DNA of 64,000 nt from Pseudomonas viridiflava (GTDB lineage: Bacteria; Pseudomonadota; Gammaproteobacteria; Pseudomonadales; Pseudomonadaceae): assembly GCF_900591205.1 (NCBI RefSeq), contig NZ_UUPU01000085.1, forward strand, positions 372,001-436,000, given 5' to 3'. Below, in pieces: positions 17,350 to 26,900 of the stretch (position 1 is its first letter; each line of letters opens with the position of its first letter). A model generated the notes under the pieces. It was given only the letters and a program-made list of their open reading frames with translations, was not told the origin of the DNA and ran no database searches. A program made the position numbers and the translations under genes.

Positions 17350-17820
17350 TCAGCCAATGCTGATTGGCGGCAACTCGGTCAACGTCACGACCTGCTGCTT
17401 GCGCGGCGCAAGAATTTCCGCCTCGCCATCCACTACCAATTCATCGCGCTGGTTGAACACGCGGGTGGCAATGCGTACGCGAAACTTGGGCAGTTTCTCG
17501 AGGATTTCCAGACGCACGGTCAGGGTGTCGCCGATTTTTACCGGCTTCTGGAAGCTCATCTGCTGGCCGATATAGATCGTGCCCGGCCCAGGCAGCTCGC
17601 AGGCAACGGCCGCGCTGATCAATGCGCCGCTGAACATACCGTGGGCGATACGCTCCTTGAACATGGTCGCCTTGGCGTATTCGGCATCCAGGTGCACCGG
17701 GTTGTGGTCGCCGGACATTGCGGCGAACAGCTGGATATCGCTCTCTTCGACAGTCTTGCTGTAGCTGGCGGTCTGGCCGACTTCGAGGGCTTCGTACGGG
17801 GTGTTGGTTACCTGGGTCAT
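17350..17820 (-). CDS. MaoC-like hydratase (PhaJ-type)
   Basis: The 156-residue single hot-dog protein has the hydratase-2 motif FAAMSGDHNPVHLD with catalytic D38 and H43, followed by AHGMFSGALIS. R-specific enoyl-CoA hydratases of this size supply (R)-3-hydroxyacyl-CoA from beta-oxidation for polyhydroxyalkanoate synthesis. Its neighbours, an alpha/beta hydrolase and two acyl-CoA synthetases, point to fatty-acid metabolism. It resembles the arrangement of PA3299-PA3302 in P. aeruginosa. Substrate length cannot be told. Confidence 0.87.
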   Translation of the reverse strand: MTQVTNTPYEALEVGQTASYSKTVEESDIQLFAAMSGDHNPVHLDAEYAKATMFKERIAHGMFSGALISAAVACELPGPGTIYIGQQMSFQKPVKIGDTLTVRLEILEKLPKFRVRIATRVFNQRDELVVDGEAEILAPRKQQVVTLTELPPISIG

Positions 17821-17889
17821 CTAAAGGTGCATCCTGTGGCTAAACGGTCATTATCGGCCGATTTTAAACGGCTGATTTTAAAAGAAAAG

Positions 17890-18834
17890 TTATTCGCAGC
17901 GCGCCGGCCTGCGCAAGGTCAGGGCCTGGTCGAGCCACGTCAGCACATCCGTGGTGACTTCATCGCGGTTGGTTTCATTGAATACTTCGTGACGCGCCTG
18001 CGGGTAGATACTCAGTTGCAGGTTCTGGCAGCCGGCTTCACGCAGCGCATGGGCCAGACTTTTGAGACGCTTGCCCTCACTCACCGGATCACATTCGCCG
18101 CCCATCACCAGGATCGGCAGGCCCGGGTCGATCTGCGCGAGATTGGACGCTTTGCTGATTTGCTGCAAGCCGCCGAGCAGGTCGACCCACAGCTGGTTGG
18201 TGCAGCGGAAACCGCAGAGTGGGTCGTGGATGTACTGGTCGACTTCCACCGGGTCGCGGCTGAGCCAATCGAATGCGGTTCGATTGGGTTTGAATGCCTT
18301 GTTGAACGATCCAAATGACAGGAACTCGATCAGCGCGCTGCGCCCACGCAGGCCCTGACGCAGGCGTTCGACCCGGGCAATCACGCGGGCGGCGCGGTAC
18401 AGCGCCACCGGCTGGAAATTCGAGCCGCTGAGAATCGCTCCATGCAGGCTGGCACTGTGGTGCAGCAGGTAGGCTTGCGCGATATAGCTGCCCATGCTGT
18501 GGCCCAATAGAATGATCGGCACCCCCGGCTGCTGCTGGCCGATATGCTGGTTGAGGCTGGCGAGGTCGCCCACCACTTTGTTCCAGCCATCTTGCTCGGC
18601 GTACAGGCCCAGGGTGCCCTCGTCGGCGGTGCGGCCGTGGCCACGCTGGTCCGGCGCATATAAACCGTAGCCGGCGCCACACAGCGCGTGTGCCAGGCGT
18701 GCGTAGCGACCGCTGTGCTCGGCCATGCCGTGGGACAGCATCACCAGGGCCTTGGGCGGGCCATCGGGCATCCATTGATTGACGTACAGGCGGCTGCGGT
18801 CATTCGCGGTCAGCCAGAAGGTGGTGTGGTTCAT
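17890..18834 (-). CDS. Alpha/beta hydrolase, monoacylglycerol-lipase-like
   Basis: The 314-residue serine hydrolase shows SHGMAEHSGRY (34-44, the Hydrolase_4/monoglyceride lipase hallmark), the nucleophile elbow GHSMGS with S113, the acid in GGECDPVSEG and the His in ARHEVFNE. It probably cleaves mono- or lysoglycerides, giving fatty acids to the adjacent FadD enzymes. The start is fixed by AAAGGA seven bases upstream; a start six codons earlier is weaker. A short direct repeat (CTCAAGGTCTG twice) sits in its leader. Confidence 0.87.
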   Translation of the reverse strand: MNHTTFWLTANDRSRLYVNQWMPDGPPKALVMLSHGMAEHSGRYARLAHALCGAGYGLYAPDQRGHGRTADEGTLGLYAEQDGWNKVVGDLASLNQHIGQQQPGVPIILLGHSMGSYIAQAYLLHHSASLHGAILSGSNFQPVALYRAARVIARVERLRQGLRGRSALIEFLSFGSFNKAFKPNRTAFDWLSRDPVEVDQYIHDPLCGFRCTNQLWVDLLGGLQQISKASNLAQIDPGLPILVMGGECDPVSEGKRLKSLAHALREAGCQNLQLSIYPQARHEVFNETNRDEVTTDVLTWLDQALTLRRPARCE

Positions 18835-19068
18835 GGCGGTTCCTTTGCTCAAGGTCTGCTCAAGGTCTGCTCAGCGTCGTTGCAGTGTATAGCTCATCCC
18901 ACAGGAAGCGTCTGATCAGTGCAGGGCCTTGTAGGAAGATTCACGCAATTAATGACGCTCTTTCCCTTATTTGCCTGTTTGGCCATAGCTGCTAACGTCC
19001 CCAAAGCTCCGCTTTTTGCAGCTGCATAAAAAAGCGGCCGGGCACACTCAGGTAAGGGGACAAGAATA

Positions 19069-20757
19069 ATGCAACCTGATTTCTGGAATGACAAACGCGC
19101 CGCGGGCGTTCCCAATGACATCGACCTCACGGCCTACAAGTCGGTGATCGAAGTCTTCGAGCGTTCCTGCAAGGCCTTTGCCGACCGTCCGGCATTCAGC
19201 AACATGGGCATCACCCTGACCTACGCCGAGCTGGAGCGCCAGAGTGCGGCGTTCGCCGGCTACCTGCAACAGCACACCGACCTCAAGCCGGGCGACCGCA
19301 TCGCGGTGCAGATGCCCAATGTGCTGCATTACCCGATTGCCGTGTTCGGCGCTTTGCGCGCCGGGCTGATCGTGGTCAATACCAACCCGCTGTACACCCC
19401 GCGCGAGATGCGCCACCAGTTCAAGGACGCCGGCGTACGTGCGCTGGTGTACCTCAACCTGTTCGGTTCGCGGGTGCAGGAGGTGTGCACCGACACTGAA
19501 ATCGACTACCTGATCGAAGCCAGGATGGGCGACTTGATGCCCGCCGCCAAGGGCTGGCTGGTCAATACCGTGGTCGACAAAGTGAAGAAAATGGTCCCGG
19601 CCTACCACCTGCCACGGGCGGTGTCGTTCAAGCGTGCCCTGCGCCTGGGCGCGGGCCTGGGTGTGACCCGGCACCCGGTGACCCTGGATGACATCGCCGT
19701 GCTGCAATACACCGGCGGCACCACGGGCCTGGCCAAGGGCGCGATGCTCACCCACGGCAACCTGGTGGCGAACATGCAGCAGGTGCGCGCCTGCATGTCG
19801 CAGACCGGCGACGACGGCCATCCGCTGATCAAGGAAGGGCAGGAGGTGATGATCGCGCCGCTGCCGCTGTACCACATCTATGCATTCACGGCTAATTGCA
19901 TGTGCATGATGGTCTCCGGCAACCACAACGTGCTGATCACCAACCCGCGGGACATCGGCGGGTTTATCAAGGAACTGAAACAGTGGCGCTTTACCGGGCT
20001 GCTGGGGCTCAACACGTTGTTTGTGGCGTTGATGGACCACCCGGACTTCAAGCGCCTGGATTTCTCCCACCTCAAACTCACCAACTCCGGCGGCACCGCG
20101 CTGATCAAGGCCACGGCCGAGCGCTGGGAACAGATCACCGGCTGCGCAATCGGCGAAGGCTACGGCCTGACGGAAACCTCACCGGTGGCCAGCACCAACC
20201 CCTATGGCAATAAATCCCGCCTGGGCACTGTGGGCATTCCGGTGCCGGCCACGGCGATGAAGGTGATTGATGATCAGGGCGTTGAGTTGCCTTTGGGTGA
20301 GCGCGGCGAGTTGTGCATCAAGGGCCCGCAGGTGATGAAGGGCTACTGGCAGCAACCGGCCGCCACCGCCGAGGCGCTGGACGCCGAGGGTTGGCTCAAG
20401 ACTGGCGACATTGCGGTGATCGACGACGATGGCTTCGTGCGTATTGTCGACCGCAAGAAAGACCTGATCATCGTCTCGGGCTTCAATGTGTACCCCAACG
20501 AGATCGAAGACGTGGTGATGGCGCATCCGGCGGTGGCCAACTGCGCGGTGATCGGCGTGCCGGACGAGCGTACGGGGGAGGCGGTGAAGCTGTTCGTGGT
20601 GGCGCGTGCCGAGGGCGTGAGCCTTGAGGAGCTGAAGGCGTACTGCAAGACCAACTTCACCGGCTACAAGGTGCCCAAGCATATTGTGTTGCGTGAGTCG
20701 TTGCCGATGACGCCGGTGGGCAAGATCCTGCGGCGGGAGCTGCGCGACATCGCTTGA
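19069..20757 (+). CDS. fadD2: Long-chain fatty acid-CoA ligase
   Basis: The 562-residue AMP-forming ligase activates fatty acids to acyl-CoA. Motifs are YTGGTTGLAKGAMLTH (ATP/AMP loop), GYGLTETSP and the fatty-acyl signature around GWLKTGDIAVIDDDGFVRIVD, plus the C-terminal lysine in PVGKILRREL. The first of two tandem fadD genes, it is separated from the second by a REPIN and a new promoter region, so each is probably controlled separately. Numbering follows the fadD2-fadD1 order of P. aeruginosa. Confidence 0.92.
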   Translation: MQPDFWNDKRAAGVPNDIDLTAYKSVIEVFERSCKAFADRPAFSNMGITLTYAELERQSAAFAGYLQQHTDLKPGDRIAVQMPNVLHYPIAVFGALRAGLIVVNTNPLYTPREMRHQFKDAGVRALVYLNLFGSRVQEVCTDTEIDYLIEARMGDLMPAAKGWLVNTVVDKVKKMVPAYHLPRAVSFKRALRLGAGLGVTRHPVTLDDIAVLQYTGGTTGLAKGAMLTHGNLVANMQQVRACMSQTGDDGHPLIKEGQEVMIAPLPLYHIYAFTANCMCMMVSGNHNVLITNPRDIGGFIKELKQWRFTGLLGLNTLFVALMDHPDFKRLDFSHLKLTNSGGTALIKATAERWEQITGCAIGEGYGLTETSPVASTNPYGNKSRLGTVGIPVPATAMKVIDDQGVELPLGERGELCIKGPQVMKGYWQQPAATAEALDAEGWLKTGDIAVIDDDGFVRIVDRKKDLIIVSGFNVYPNEIEDVVMAHPAVANCAVIGVPDERTGEAVKLFVVARAEGVSLEELKAYCKTNFTGYKVPKHIVLRESLPMTPVGKILRRELRDIA

Positions 20758-21147
20758 ATTGAAATGCTGTAAAAATGTGGGAGGGGGCTTGCCCCCGATT
20801 GCTGAGTGTCAGTCACTGCATCTGGTGACTGATCTACTGCTATCGGGGGCAAGCCCCCTCCCACATTTGTTATTTATGGTCCTGTAGGGCGCATTCCAGA
20901 GCCTTTCACTGGGGAATTTAAGCTTCGTTTGAAGTGTGACCAAATATTGTAGGACAGTCATGTTTATGACCGTAGGGCCCTCTTTTGGCTCTAGGCGGCC
21001 CTTGGCAAAGCTGCTACTCTCGGCGCGCTTTGTGACGTCTCGGCCTGCTTGAAAGCGCCAGATTCACCTAAAAACATACACCAATAATAATCGCATCAAA
21101 TGCGATGATGAATTCGCGTCGCTGACGTCGCTGAGGAGTGGGCTTCC
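20758..21147. other. Long intergenic region between the two fadD genes
   Basis: This stretch has no gene. Its first part is a REPIN (listed separately). The rest should hold the fadD1 promoter. A segment TTGGCAAAGCTGCTA here resembles TTGGCCATAGCTGCTAAC in the leader of fadD2, suggesting common control, but I cannot assign it to a known regulator. AGGAG lies ten bases before the fadD1 ATG. Confidence 0.5.
20773..20868. repeat. REPIN of the GGGAGGGGGCTTGC class
   Basis: AAATGTGGGAGGGGGCTTGC and the inverted GCAAGCCCCCTCCCACATTT are near-perfect mirror copies around a centre with its own small inverted repeat (GTCACTGCA...GGTGAC). It follows fadD2. Confidence 0.92.
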
Positions 21148-22839
21148 ATGAACGAAGACTTTTGGAAGGATAAGTACCCCGCCGGGATTGCTGCACAAAT
21201 CAATCCAGACGAGTATCCGAATATTCAGGCGGTACTGAAACAGTCCTGCCAGCGCTTCGCCGACAAACCGGCTTTCAGCAACCTGGGCAAGACTATCACC
21301 TACGGTGAACTGTACGAATTGTCCGGGGCCTTCGCCGCCTACCTGCAACAGCATACCGACTTGAAGCCTGGCGATCGGATCGCCGTGCAACTGCCCAACG
21401 TCCTGCAATACCCGGTCGCCGTATTCGGCGCTATCCGTGCCGGGCTGATCGTGGTCAACACCAACCCGCTGTACACCGCGCGGGAAATGGAACACCAATT
21501 CAACGACTCCGGCGCCAAGGCGCTGGTCTGCCTGGCCAACATGGCCCACCTGGCGGAAAAGGTCGTGCCCAAGACCGCCGTCAAGCATGTGATCGTCACC
21601 GAAGTCGCCGACCTGCTGGCGCCGCTCAAGCGCCTGCTGATCAACAGCGTCATCAAGTACGTGAAGAAAATGGTCCCGGCCTATCACTTGCCCAAGGCGA
21701 TCAAGTTCAACGACGTGCTGGCCAAGGGGCATGGCCAACCGGTCAACGACGTAAGCCCGGCCAGCGGCGATGTGGCCGTGCTGCAATACACCGGCGGCAC
21801 CACCGGCGTGGCCAAGGGCGCGATGCTCACCCACCGCAACCTCGTCGCCAACATGCTGCAATGCAAGGCGCTGATGGGCTCCAACCTTAATGAAGGTTGC
21901 GAGATCCTGATCACGCCGCTGCCGCTGTACCACATTTATGCGTTCACCTTTCATTGCATGGCGATGATGCTGATCGGCAACCACAACATCCTGATCAGCA
22001 ACCCACGCGACCTGCCGGCGATGGTCAAGGAACTGTCGAAGTGGAAGTTCAGCGGGTTTGTCGGCCTCAACACGCTGTTCGTGGCGCTGTGTAACAACGA
22101 AGGCTTCCGCAAGCTGGACTTCAGCGCGTTGAAAGTCACCCTGTCGGGCGGCATGGCCCTGCAACTGGCGGCCGCCGAACGCTGGAAAGACGTGACCGGC
22201 TGCGACATCTGCGAAGGCTACGGCATGACCGAGACCAGCCCGGTGGCCACGGTCAACCCAAGCCAGGCGATCCAGATCGGCACCATCGGCATTCCGGTGC
22301 CATCAACGGTGTGCAAGGTCATTACCGATGACGGCGTCGAGCTGGCCCTCGGTGAAATCGGCGAGTTGTGCATCAAGGGCCCTCAGGTGATGAAGGGCTA
22401 TTGGCAGCGCGAAGACGCCACCGCCGAGATCCTCGACAGTGAGGGCTGGCTGAAGACCGGTGATATCGCGATCATCCAGCCGGACGGCTATATGCGCATT
22501 GTCGACCGCAAGAAGGACATGATCCTGGTCTCCGGTTTCAACGTGTACCCCAACGAACTGGAAGACGTACTGGCGGGCTTGCCGGGCGTGCTGCAGTGCG
22601 CGGCCATCGGTGTGCCGGATGAAAAATCCGGGGAACACATCAAGCTGTTTATCGTGGTCAAGCCAGGGGCCACCTTGACCAAGGACCAAGTGATGGAACA
22701 CATGCGCGCCAACGTCACCGCCTATAAGGTGCCCAAGGCGGTAGAGTTCCGTGATGCATTGCCGACCACCAACGTGGGCAAGATCCTGCGCCGTGAGTTG
22801 CGTGATGAAGAACTGAAGAAGCTGGGCCTTAAAAAGTAA
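21148..22839 (+). CDS. fadD1: Long-chain fatty acid-CoA ligase
   Basis: The 563-residue paralogue of the preceding gene is collinear with it throughout. It shares YTGGTTGVAKGAMLTH, EGYGMTETSP, GWLKTGDIAIIQPDGYMRIVD and NVGKILRREL. It activates fatty acids for beta-oxidation. In P. aeruginosa FadD1 prefers long chains and FadD2 shorter ones; assigning that here is by order only. A strong terminator follows two bases after the stop. Confidence 0.92.
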   Translation: MNEDFWKDKYPAGIAAQINPDEYPNIQAVLKQSCQRFADKPAFSNLGKTITYGELYELSGAFAAYLQQHTDLKPGDRIAVQLPNVLQYPVAVFGAIRAGLIVVNTNPLYTAREMEHQFNDSGAKALVCLANMAHLAEKVVPKTAVKHVIVTEVADLLAPLKRLLINSVIKYVKKMVPAYHLPKAIKFNDVLAKGHGQPVNDVSPASGDVAVLQYTGGTTGVAKGAMLTHRNLVANMLQCKALMGSNLNEGCEILITPLPLYHIYAFTFHCMAMMLIGNHNILISNPRDLPAMVKELSKWKFSGFVGLNTLFVALCNNEGFRKLDFSALKVTLSGGMALQLAAAERWKDVTGCDICEGYGMTETSPVATVNPSQAIQIGTIGIPVPSTVCKVITDDGVELALGEIGELCIKGPQVMKGYWQREDATAEILDSEGWLKTGDIAIIQPDGYMRIVDRKKDMILVSGFNVYPNELEDVLAGLPGVLQCAAIGVPDEKSGEHIKLFIVVKPGATLTKDQVMEHMRANVTAYKVPKAVEFRDALPTTNVGKILRRELRDEELKKLGLKK

Positions 22840-22841
22840 CC

Positions 22842-22876
22842 CACAAAAAACCCCGCCGATGCGGGGTTTTTTGTGG
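22842..22876. terminator. Rho-independent terminator after fadD1
   Basis: CCACAAAAAACCCCGC pairs with GCGGGGTTTTTTGTGG. The A-run and T-run on either side make it able to work in both directions. Confidence 0.92.
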
Positions 22877-23003
22877 CGAGCGGGCTTGCCCGCGTTGGGC
22901 TGCGAAGCGGCCCTGAAAACTGCAACCGAGATTTCAATGCCCCTGCGCGGCGATCTTATTGGGGCTGCTGCGCAGCCCAACGCGGGCAAGCCCGCTCGCC
23001 ACA
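22873..23003. repeat. REPIN of the GCGAGCGGGCTTGCCCGCG class
   Basis: TGGCGAGCGGGCTTGCCCGC and its mirror GCGGGCAAGCCCGCTCGCCA enclose a second inverted layer (GTTGGGCTGCG / CGCAGCCCAAC). It touches the fadD1 terminator and is closely related in sequence to the core of the expanded array at the right end of the window. Confidence 0.9.
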
Positions 23004-23022
23004 AACAGCTATCACCCCACGA

Positions 23023-23400
23023 TTACACGGCGAACTGCGCGAAGCTCACGCCCGCGCCGGTCGGGCGCACGTCCTTGAGGAACGAATCCTTGTCCGCGCT
23101 CAGCTCCAGAGTGATCTCCGGCTTGCGCTTGCCCGCATTTCGCACCACCAGCCCTTCGAGCTTTTCACGCAGGAACACGGTCGGCACCTTCAGGTGCAGC
23201 AGTTGGTCGGTATCGGCGTTGTGCATCAACAGGTGAATCCACTCGTACTGGCCCACGCCAATCCGCACCACCGGCAGGTCGAACCACCAGATATTGCGTT
23301 TGCGGTCCAGATCGGTGAAGTGGCAGTTGTTGACGCCGAGTACGGCACCGCCCAGTTCCTGGTTTCTGCGGGCGATGGCCTGTGCTTTATTGAGTTTCAT
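23023..23400 (-). CDS. Conserved protein of unknown function
   Basis: The 125-residue protein starts MKLNKAQAIARRNQELGG with AGGAAGG six bases upstream. It is soluble, with no signal peptide or membrane segment, and has mixed alpha/beta composition with aromatic residues (NIWWFDLPV). I do not recognise a family. It sits alone between the REPIN behind fadD1 and the divergent csbD gene. Confidence 0.75.
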   Translation of the reverse strand: MKLNKAQAIARRNQELGGAVLGVNNCHFTDLDRKRNIWWFDLPVVRIGVGQYEWIHLLMHNADTDQLLHLKVPTVFLREKLEGLVVRNAGKRKPEITLELSADKDSFLKDVRPTGAGVSFAQFAV

Positions 23401-23601
23401 AACCTTCCTACGGGATCTGTTATTCAGCGTTATAGCCTGAATGTGCCGGGCATTCTCGTGGGTTGGCTGCAAAACATAAAGCCAAACCTGCGGCCTTCGA
23501 CGAAATGCCTGATGAAAAATAATTGAAACTCTGCCGAACGGCCTCAGGTCAATCTTTAGGTAATGACCAAAAACCTTTGATTGTTCTTTCGGAGAGATAC
23601 C

Positions 23602-23787
23602 ATGAGCAGCACATCTGACAAGGTAAAAGGCGTGGCCAACGAAGCTGTTGGTAATATCAAGCAAGGTGTCGGCAAAGTGACCGGCAACGACAAGCTGCGC
23701 GCTGAAGGTGTGGTCCAGGAAAAGAAAGGCGAAGTGCAGAAAGCGGTCGGTGATACCAAAGACGCGGTAAAGAAAGCGACCAAGTAA
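23602..23787 (+). CDS. CsbD-family stress protein
   Basis: The 61-residue hydrophilic protein has the CsbD pattern: KVKGVANEAVGNIKQGVGKV, DKLRAEG, then KGEVQKAVGD. CsbD proteins are general-stress or osmotic-shock products of unknown mechanism. The start MSSTSD has GGAGAG seven bases upstream. A GAAACT-N18-TCAAT pair about 50 bases upstream loosely recalls an AlgU promoter, but the spacing is one base long. A terminator follows. Confidence 0.88.
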   Translation: MSSTSDKVKGVANEAVGNIKQGVGKVTGNDKLRAEGVVQEKKGEVQKAVGDTKDAVKKATK

Positions 23788-23807
23788 GACTGCCACCGCG
23801 CAGCCAG

Positions 23808-23833
23808 ACGGCCATCCACGGATGGCCGTTTTT
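23808..23833 (+). terminator. Rho-independent terminator after csbD-like gene
   Basis: Perfect 10-base arms ACGGCCATCC and GGATGGCCGT around AC, followed by T residues. Confidence 0.93.
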
Positions 23834-23956
23834 GTGTCACACCCAGTGATTAAAGTTTCGAAATTGTTTCGAGGTCGCCAAATAGGCTACCTTGATGTAG
23901 AAAACGGCCCCTGAGTCGCCCACGAACTCAACCTTTTTGCGGCGAAAGGAGACGCT

Positions 23957-24907
23957 ATGATTTTTCCGGTACTAGACGGTCTCAAGCTACACAAAGTGCT
24001 GGTGCGCACCGTCAAGGAATTCGTCGACGACGAGATGTCCACCTACGCCTCGGCACTGGCCTACCAGATGCTGTTTTCGTTGTTTCCCTTCCTGCTGTTC
24101 CTGATCGCTCTGATCGGTTTCCTGCACTTGCCCGACTTTTTTACCTGGCTGCGCCTGCAGTCGGAATTGGTGTTGCCGCCCCAGGCGCTGGAGCAGGTCA
24201 ACCCGGTGATTGACCAATTGCAGCAGTCCAAGGGTGGCCTGCTTTCGGTGGGTATCGTGATTGCCCTGTGGACCGCCTCAGCGGGTGTACGCCTGATGAT
24301 GAGCGCGATGAACGCCGCCTACGACGTGGTGGAAGGCCGGCCGATCTGGAAGCGTTTTCCGCTGTCGATTTTCTACACCATCGGCATCGCCGGCATGCTG
24401 CTGGCCGCCGCCGCCCTGATGGTGCTGGGCCCGCAGGTGATGGAGTGGCTGGCCGGGCAGATCGGCATGCAGGAATTCGTGGTTACCCTGTGGACCATCC
24501 TGCGCTGGCCGTTGATCGTGATTTTGCTGATGTTCGCCGTGGCCCTCATGTACTACGTGATGCCGGACGTTGAGCAGAAATTCCGTTTTATCACCCCAGG
24601 TTCTGTGCTGGCGGTGGTGGTGTGGATCGTCGCTTCGCTGGGTTTTGGCTACTACGTGAAAACCTTCGCCGACTACAACGCCATGTATGGCAGCATCGGT
24701 GCGATCATCGTGCTGCTGCTGTATTTTTATATTTCCGCCGCTGTGCTGCTGCTGGGGGCGGAGATGAATGCGGTGATCGAACACATGTCTGCCGAGGGCA
24801 AAGACCCGGGCGAGAAAGAATTCGACGAGCCGGGCCACACCGTTGAAAAACAGCATGTCTCCGGCCTTGGCCGGGACCATTCCAAGCCCACTACCGACGA
24901 AGTCTGA
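23957..24907 (+). CDS. YihY/BrkB-family inner-membrane protein
   Basis: The 316-residue protein starts with the YihY signature (DDEMSTYASALAYQMLFSLFPF) and has about six membrane helices, ending in a charged cytoplasmic tail of some 40 residues. The family was once named ribonuclease BN or BrkB by mistake, and its function is unknown. AAGGAG precedes the ATG by about seven bases. The deformylase gene follows after 3 bases, so the two are one unit. Confidence 0.9.
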   Translation: MIFPVLDGLKLHKVLVRTVKEFVDDEMSTYASALAYQMLFSLFPFLLFLIALIGFLHLPDFFTWLRLQSELVLPPQALEQVNPVIDQLQQSKGGLLSVGIVIALWTASAGVRLMMSAMNAAYDVVEGRPIWKRFPLSIFYTIGIAGMLLAAAALMVLGPQVMEWLAGQIGMQEFVVTLWTILRWPLIVILLMFAVALMYYVMPDVEQKFRFITPGSVLAVVVWIVASLGFGYYVKTFADYNAMYGSIGAIIVLLLYFYISAAVLLLGAEMNAVIEHMSAEGKDPGEKEFDEPGHTVEKQHVSGLGRDHSKPTTDEV

Positions 24908-24910
24908 TCG

Positions 24911-25450
24911 ATGATCCGTGAAATCCTGAAAATGGGCGACGAGCGCCTGCTGCGTATCGCCCCGCCGGTTCCGCCGGAAATGTTCGACAGCCCCGAGCTG
25001 TGGCAATTGATAGATGACATGTTCCAGACCATGGAACACGTGGGCGGTGTTGGCCTGGCCGCGCCGCAGATTGGTGTCGATCTGCAATTGGTGATCTTTG
25101 GTTTCGAGGCCAGCGAACGTTACCCGGACGCGCCGCCCGTGCCGCAGACCATCCTGATCAACCCGCTGATCACGCCGCTCAGCCCGGTGCTGGAAGAGGG
25201 TTATGAAGGTTGCCTGTCGGTGCCCGGCCTGCGTGGCGCAGTAAATCGTTACCAGCAGATTCGCTACGAAGGCTTCGACCCCAAGGGCGAGCCGATCGTA
25301 CGGTTTGCCGATGGCTTTCATGCGCGGGTGGTGCAGCATGAATGCGACCACCTGATCGGCCGGTTGTACCCTTCGCGGATTACCGACTTCAGCAAGTTCG
25401 GGTTTATTGAGGTGATGTTTCCGGATATGGATCCGACGGCTGACGAGTAA
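24911..25450 (+). CDS. def: Peptide deformylase
   Basis: The 179-residue metalloenzyme removes the formyl group from new polypeptides. All three motifs are intact: GGVGLAAPQ (45-53), EGCLS with the metal-binding Cys (99-103) and HECDH with the metal-binding histidines (143-147). It is translated directly behind the YihY gene rather than with fmt, so it is probably the second deformylase of the genome; the main one normally sits beside fmt. Confidence 0.93.
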   Translation: MIREILKMGDERLLRIAPPVPPEMFDSPELWQLIDDMFQTMEHVGGVGLAAPQIGVDLQLVIFGFEASERYPDAPPVPQTILINPLITPLSPVLEEGYEGCLSVPGLRGAVNRYQQIRYEGFDPKGEPIVRFADGFHARVVQHECDHLIGRLYPSRITDFSKFGFIEVMFPDMDPTADE

Positions 25451-25471
25451 TGCCCTGGTAACACGCGGTAA

Positions 25472-25565
25472 AAATGTGGGAGCGGGCTTGCTCGCGAAGG
25501 CGGTAGTTCAGTCAACATTTCAGTGACTGACCCACCGCATTCGCGAGCAAGCCCGCTCCCACATT
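25472..25565. repeat. REPIN after the deformylase gene
   Basis: AAATGTGGGAGCGGGCTTGC and its inverted copy GCAAGCCCGCTCCCACATT flank a centre with GTCAAC...GTGAC symmetry. It lies between converging genes. Confidence 0.9.
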
Positions 25566-25584
25566 GGTTGTGTAGTGAACCTGC

Positions 25585-26403
25585 TTACATCGCTGGTTTC
25601 ACAAACCGCAACGTCATCCGATCCGACTCACCAATCGCCACATACTTCGCCTTGTCCTGTTCCCCCAGTTTCAATGTTGGCGGCAAAGTCCACACGCCAG
25701 CCGGATAATCCTGGGTGTCCTTGGGGTTGGCGTTCACTTCACTCTGCCCAGCCAGCTTGAACCCGGCATCGGTCGCCAGCTTCACCACCTGCGCGGTGGT
25801 CAGGTAACCACTGTCCTGGATCGCCGCAAGATCCGCACCGTCCTTGGCTCGGTGATCTTCCACGCCTAGCACGCCGCCCGGTTTGAGCACGCGGTAAAAC
25901 GCGCTGAACGTGGCGTTTGCGGTATCGGCTGCCACCCAGTTATGCACATTGCGAAAGGTCAGCACCGCATCCGCCGAAGCCGGTTTGCCGAACACCGGCG
26001 CCTTGGGGTCGAAATCGACCACCTCGGCCTTGGCATAACGCGTCGGGTCGGCGGCGAATTTGTTCTTCAGGTTTTCTTCGGCGGTGCGGGCGTAGGCGCT
26101 GCTGCTCGCGGCCTGTACGGCAGCGATGTAACGCCCGTGATCCTTGAGCAGCGGCGCCAGCAGTTCGCTGTACCAGCCGCCACCGGGGGTGATTTCGATC
26201 ACCGTCTGCTCGGCGCGCAAGCCAAAGAACTCCAGGGTTTGTTGCGGATGGCGATAGCCGTCGCGGGCGCTGTTGGCCGGCTCGCGCCAACTGCCGGCGA
26301 GCACGCTGGCATACTGCTTGGCGCTGATCGGCGCGTCGGCGGCCTGGCTGAAGGTTGGAACGAGGAGGGCGGTGAGGGACAGCGCTGCAAGCGTCGTTTT
26401 CAT
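25585..26403 (-). CDS. Exported SAM-dependent methyltransferase-like protein
   Basis: The 272-residue protein begins with a clear signal peptide (cleavage likely after TFSQA near residue 20) and continues with a class I methyltransferase fold: VIEITPGGGWYSELLAPLL as the SAM loop and DAVLTFRNVHNWV further on. A methyltransferase outside the cytoplasm lacks an obvious SAM supply, so the family, widespread in proteobacteria, may have another activity. AGGA seven bases upstream fixes the start. Confidence 0.82.
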   Translation of the reverse strand: MKTTLAALSLTALLVPTFSQAADAPISAKQYASVLAGSWREPANSARDGYRHPQQTLEFFGLRAEQTVIEITPGGGWYSELLAPLLKDHGRYIAAVQAASSSAYARTAEENLKNKFAADPTRYAKAEVVDFDPKAPVFGKPASADAVLTFRNVHNWVAADTANATFSAFYRVLKPGGVLGVEDHRAKDGADLAAIQDSGYLTTAQVVKLATDAGFKLAGQSEVNANPKDTQDYPAGVWTLPPTLKLGEQDKAKYVAIGESDRMTLRFVKPAM

Positions 26404-26462
26404 GATCATCCTGTAAGGGGCCACTGTGCCGTCGAGGCTAGCATGGGCCCTTAACCTGCTGA

Positions 26463-26900
26463 TCACACATTAAGTGCGGTCGACCTCACCAACGGTTCTA
26501 AGCCCATCGCAATCATCGGTTTGTTGCGCTTGTAGCGCACCAGTCGTTCGCTGAGCGATTGCGGCAGCAGCGTGTCCTGGGTGAAACCCATGCGCTGATA
26601 CAAGCCTTCCAGATCCGGATGGCACAACAGCCATACCGTCCCTTCCACATCCGCCACGGCCTGAAGAATCAACTGCGCCGCCAGCCCCTGGCTGCGATAA
26701 GCCGGGTCGACAAACACCCCGGTCAACCACTGCCCGCCCACCACGGGCGTGAGGCACAGGCCAGCCACAATCTCGCTGTCGCGGGCTACCCATAAACGCC
26801 CGCCCTTGAGCGCCTTCATCGGCGAATTATGGCTGCGATAAAACTTGTTCAGCAGCGGCCATAGCGGCTCCGCCAGCGCTTCAATGTGCAGTTCAGGCAT
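26463..26900 (-). CDS. GNAT-family acetyltransferase
   Basis: The 145-residue protein has the GNAT core: LTGVFVDPAYRSQGLAAQLI, with the acetyl-CoA loop RSQGLA, and a C-terminal GLYQRMGF segment. The substrate is unknown. It lies upstream of the exported methyltransferase on the same strand with a gap of about 60 bases. Confidence 0.85.
   Translation of the reverse strand: MPELHIEALAEPLWPLLNKFYRSHNSPMKALKGGRLWVARDSEIVAGLCLTPVVGGQWLTGVFVDPAYRSQGLAAQLILQAVADVEGTVWLLCHPDLEGLYQRMGFTQDTLLPQSLSERLVRYKRNKPMIAMGLEPLVRSTALNV

Noticed and set aside
18845..18872. Short direct repeat CTCAAGGTCTG in the leader of the alpha/beta hydrolase gene
   Set aside because: Only two copies; likely a local slip with no sign of an operator or insertion target.
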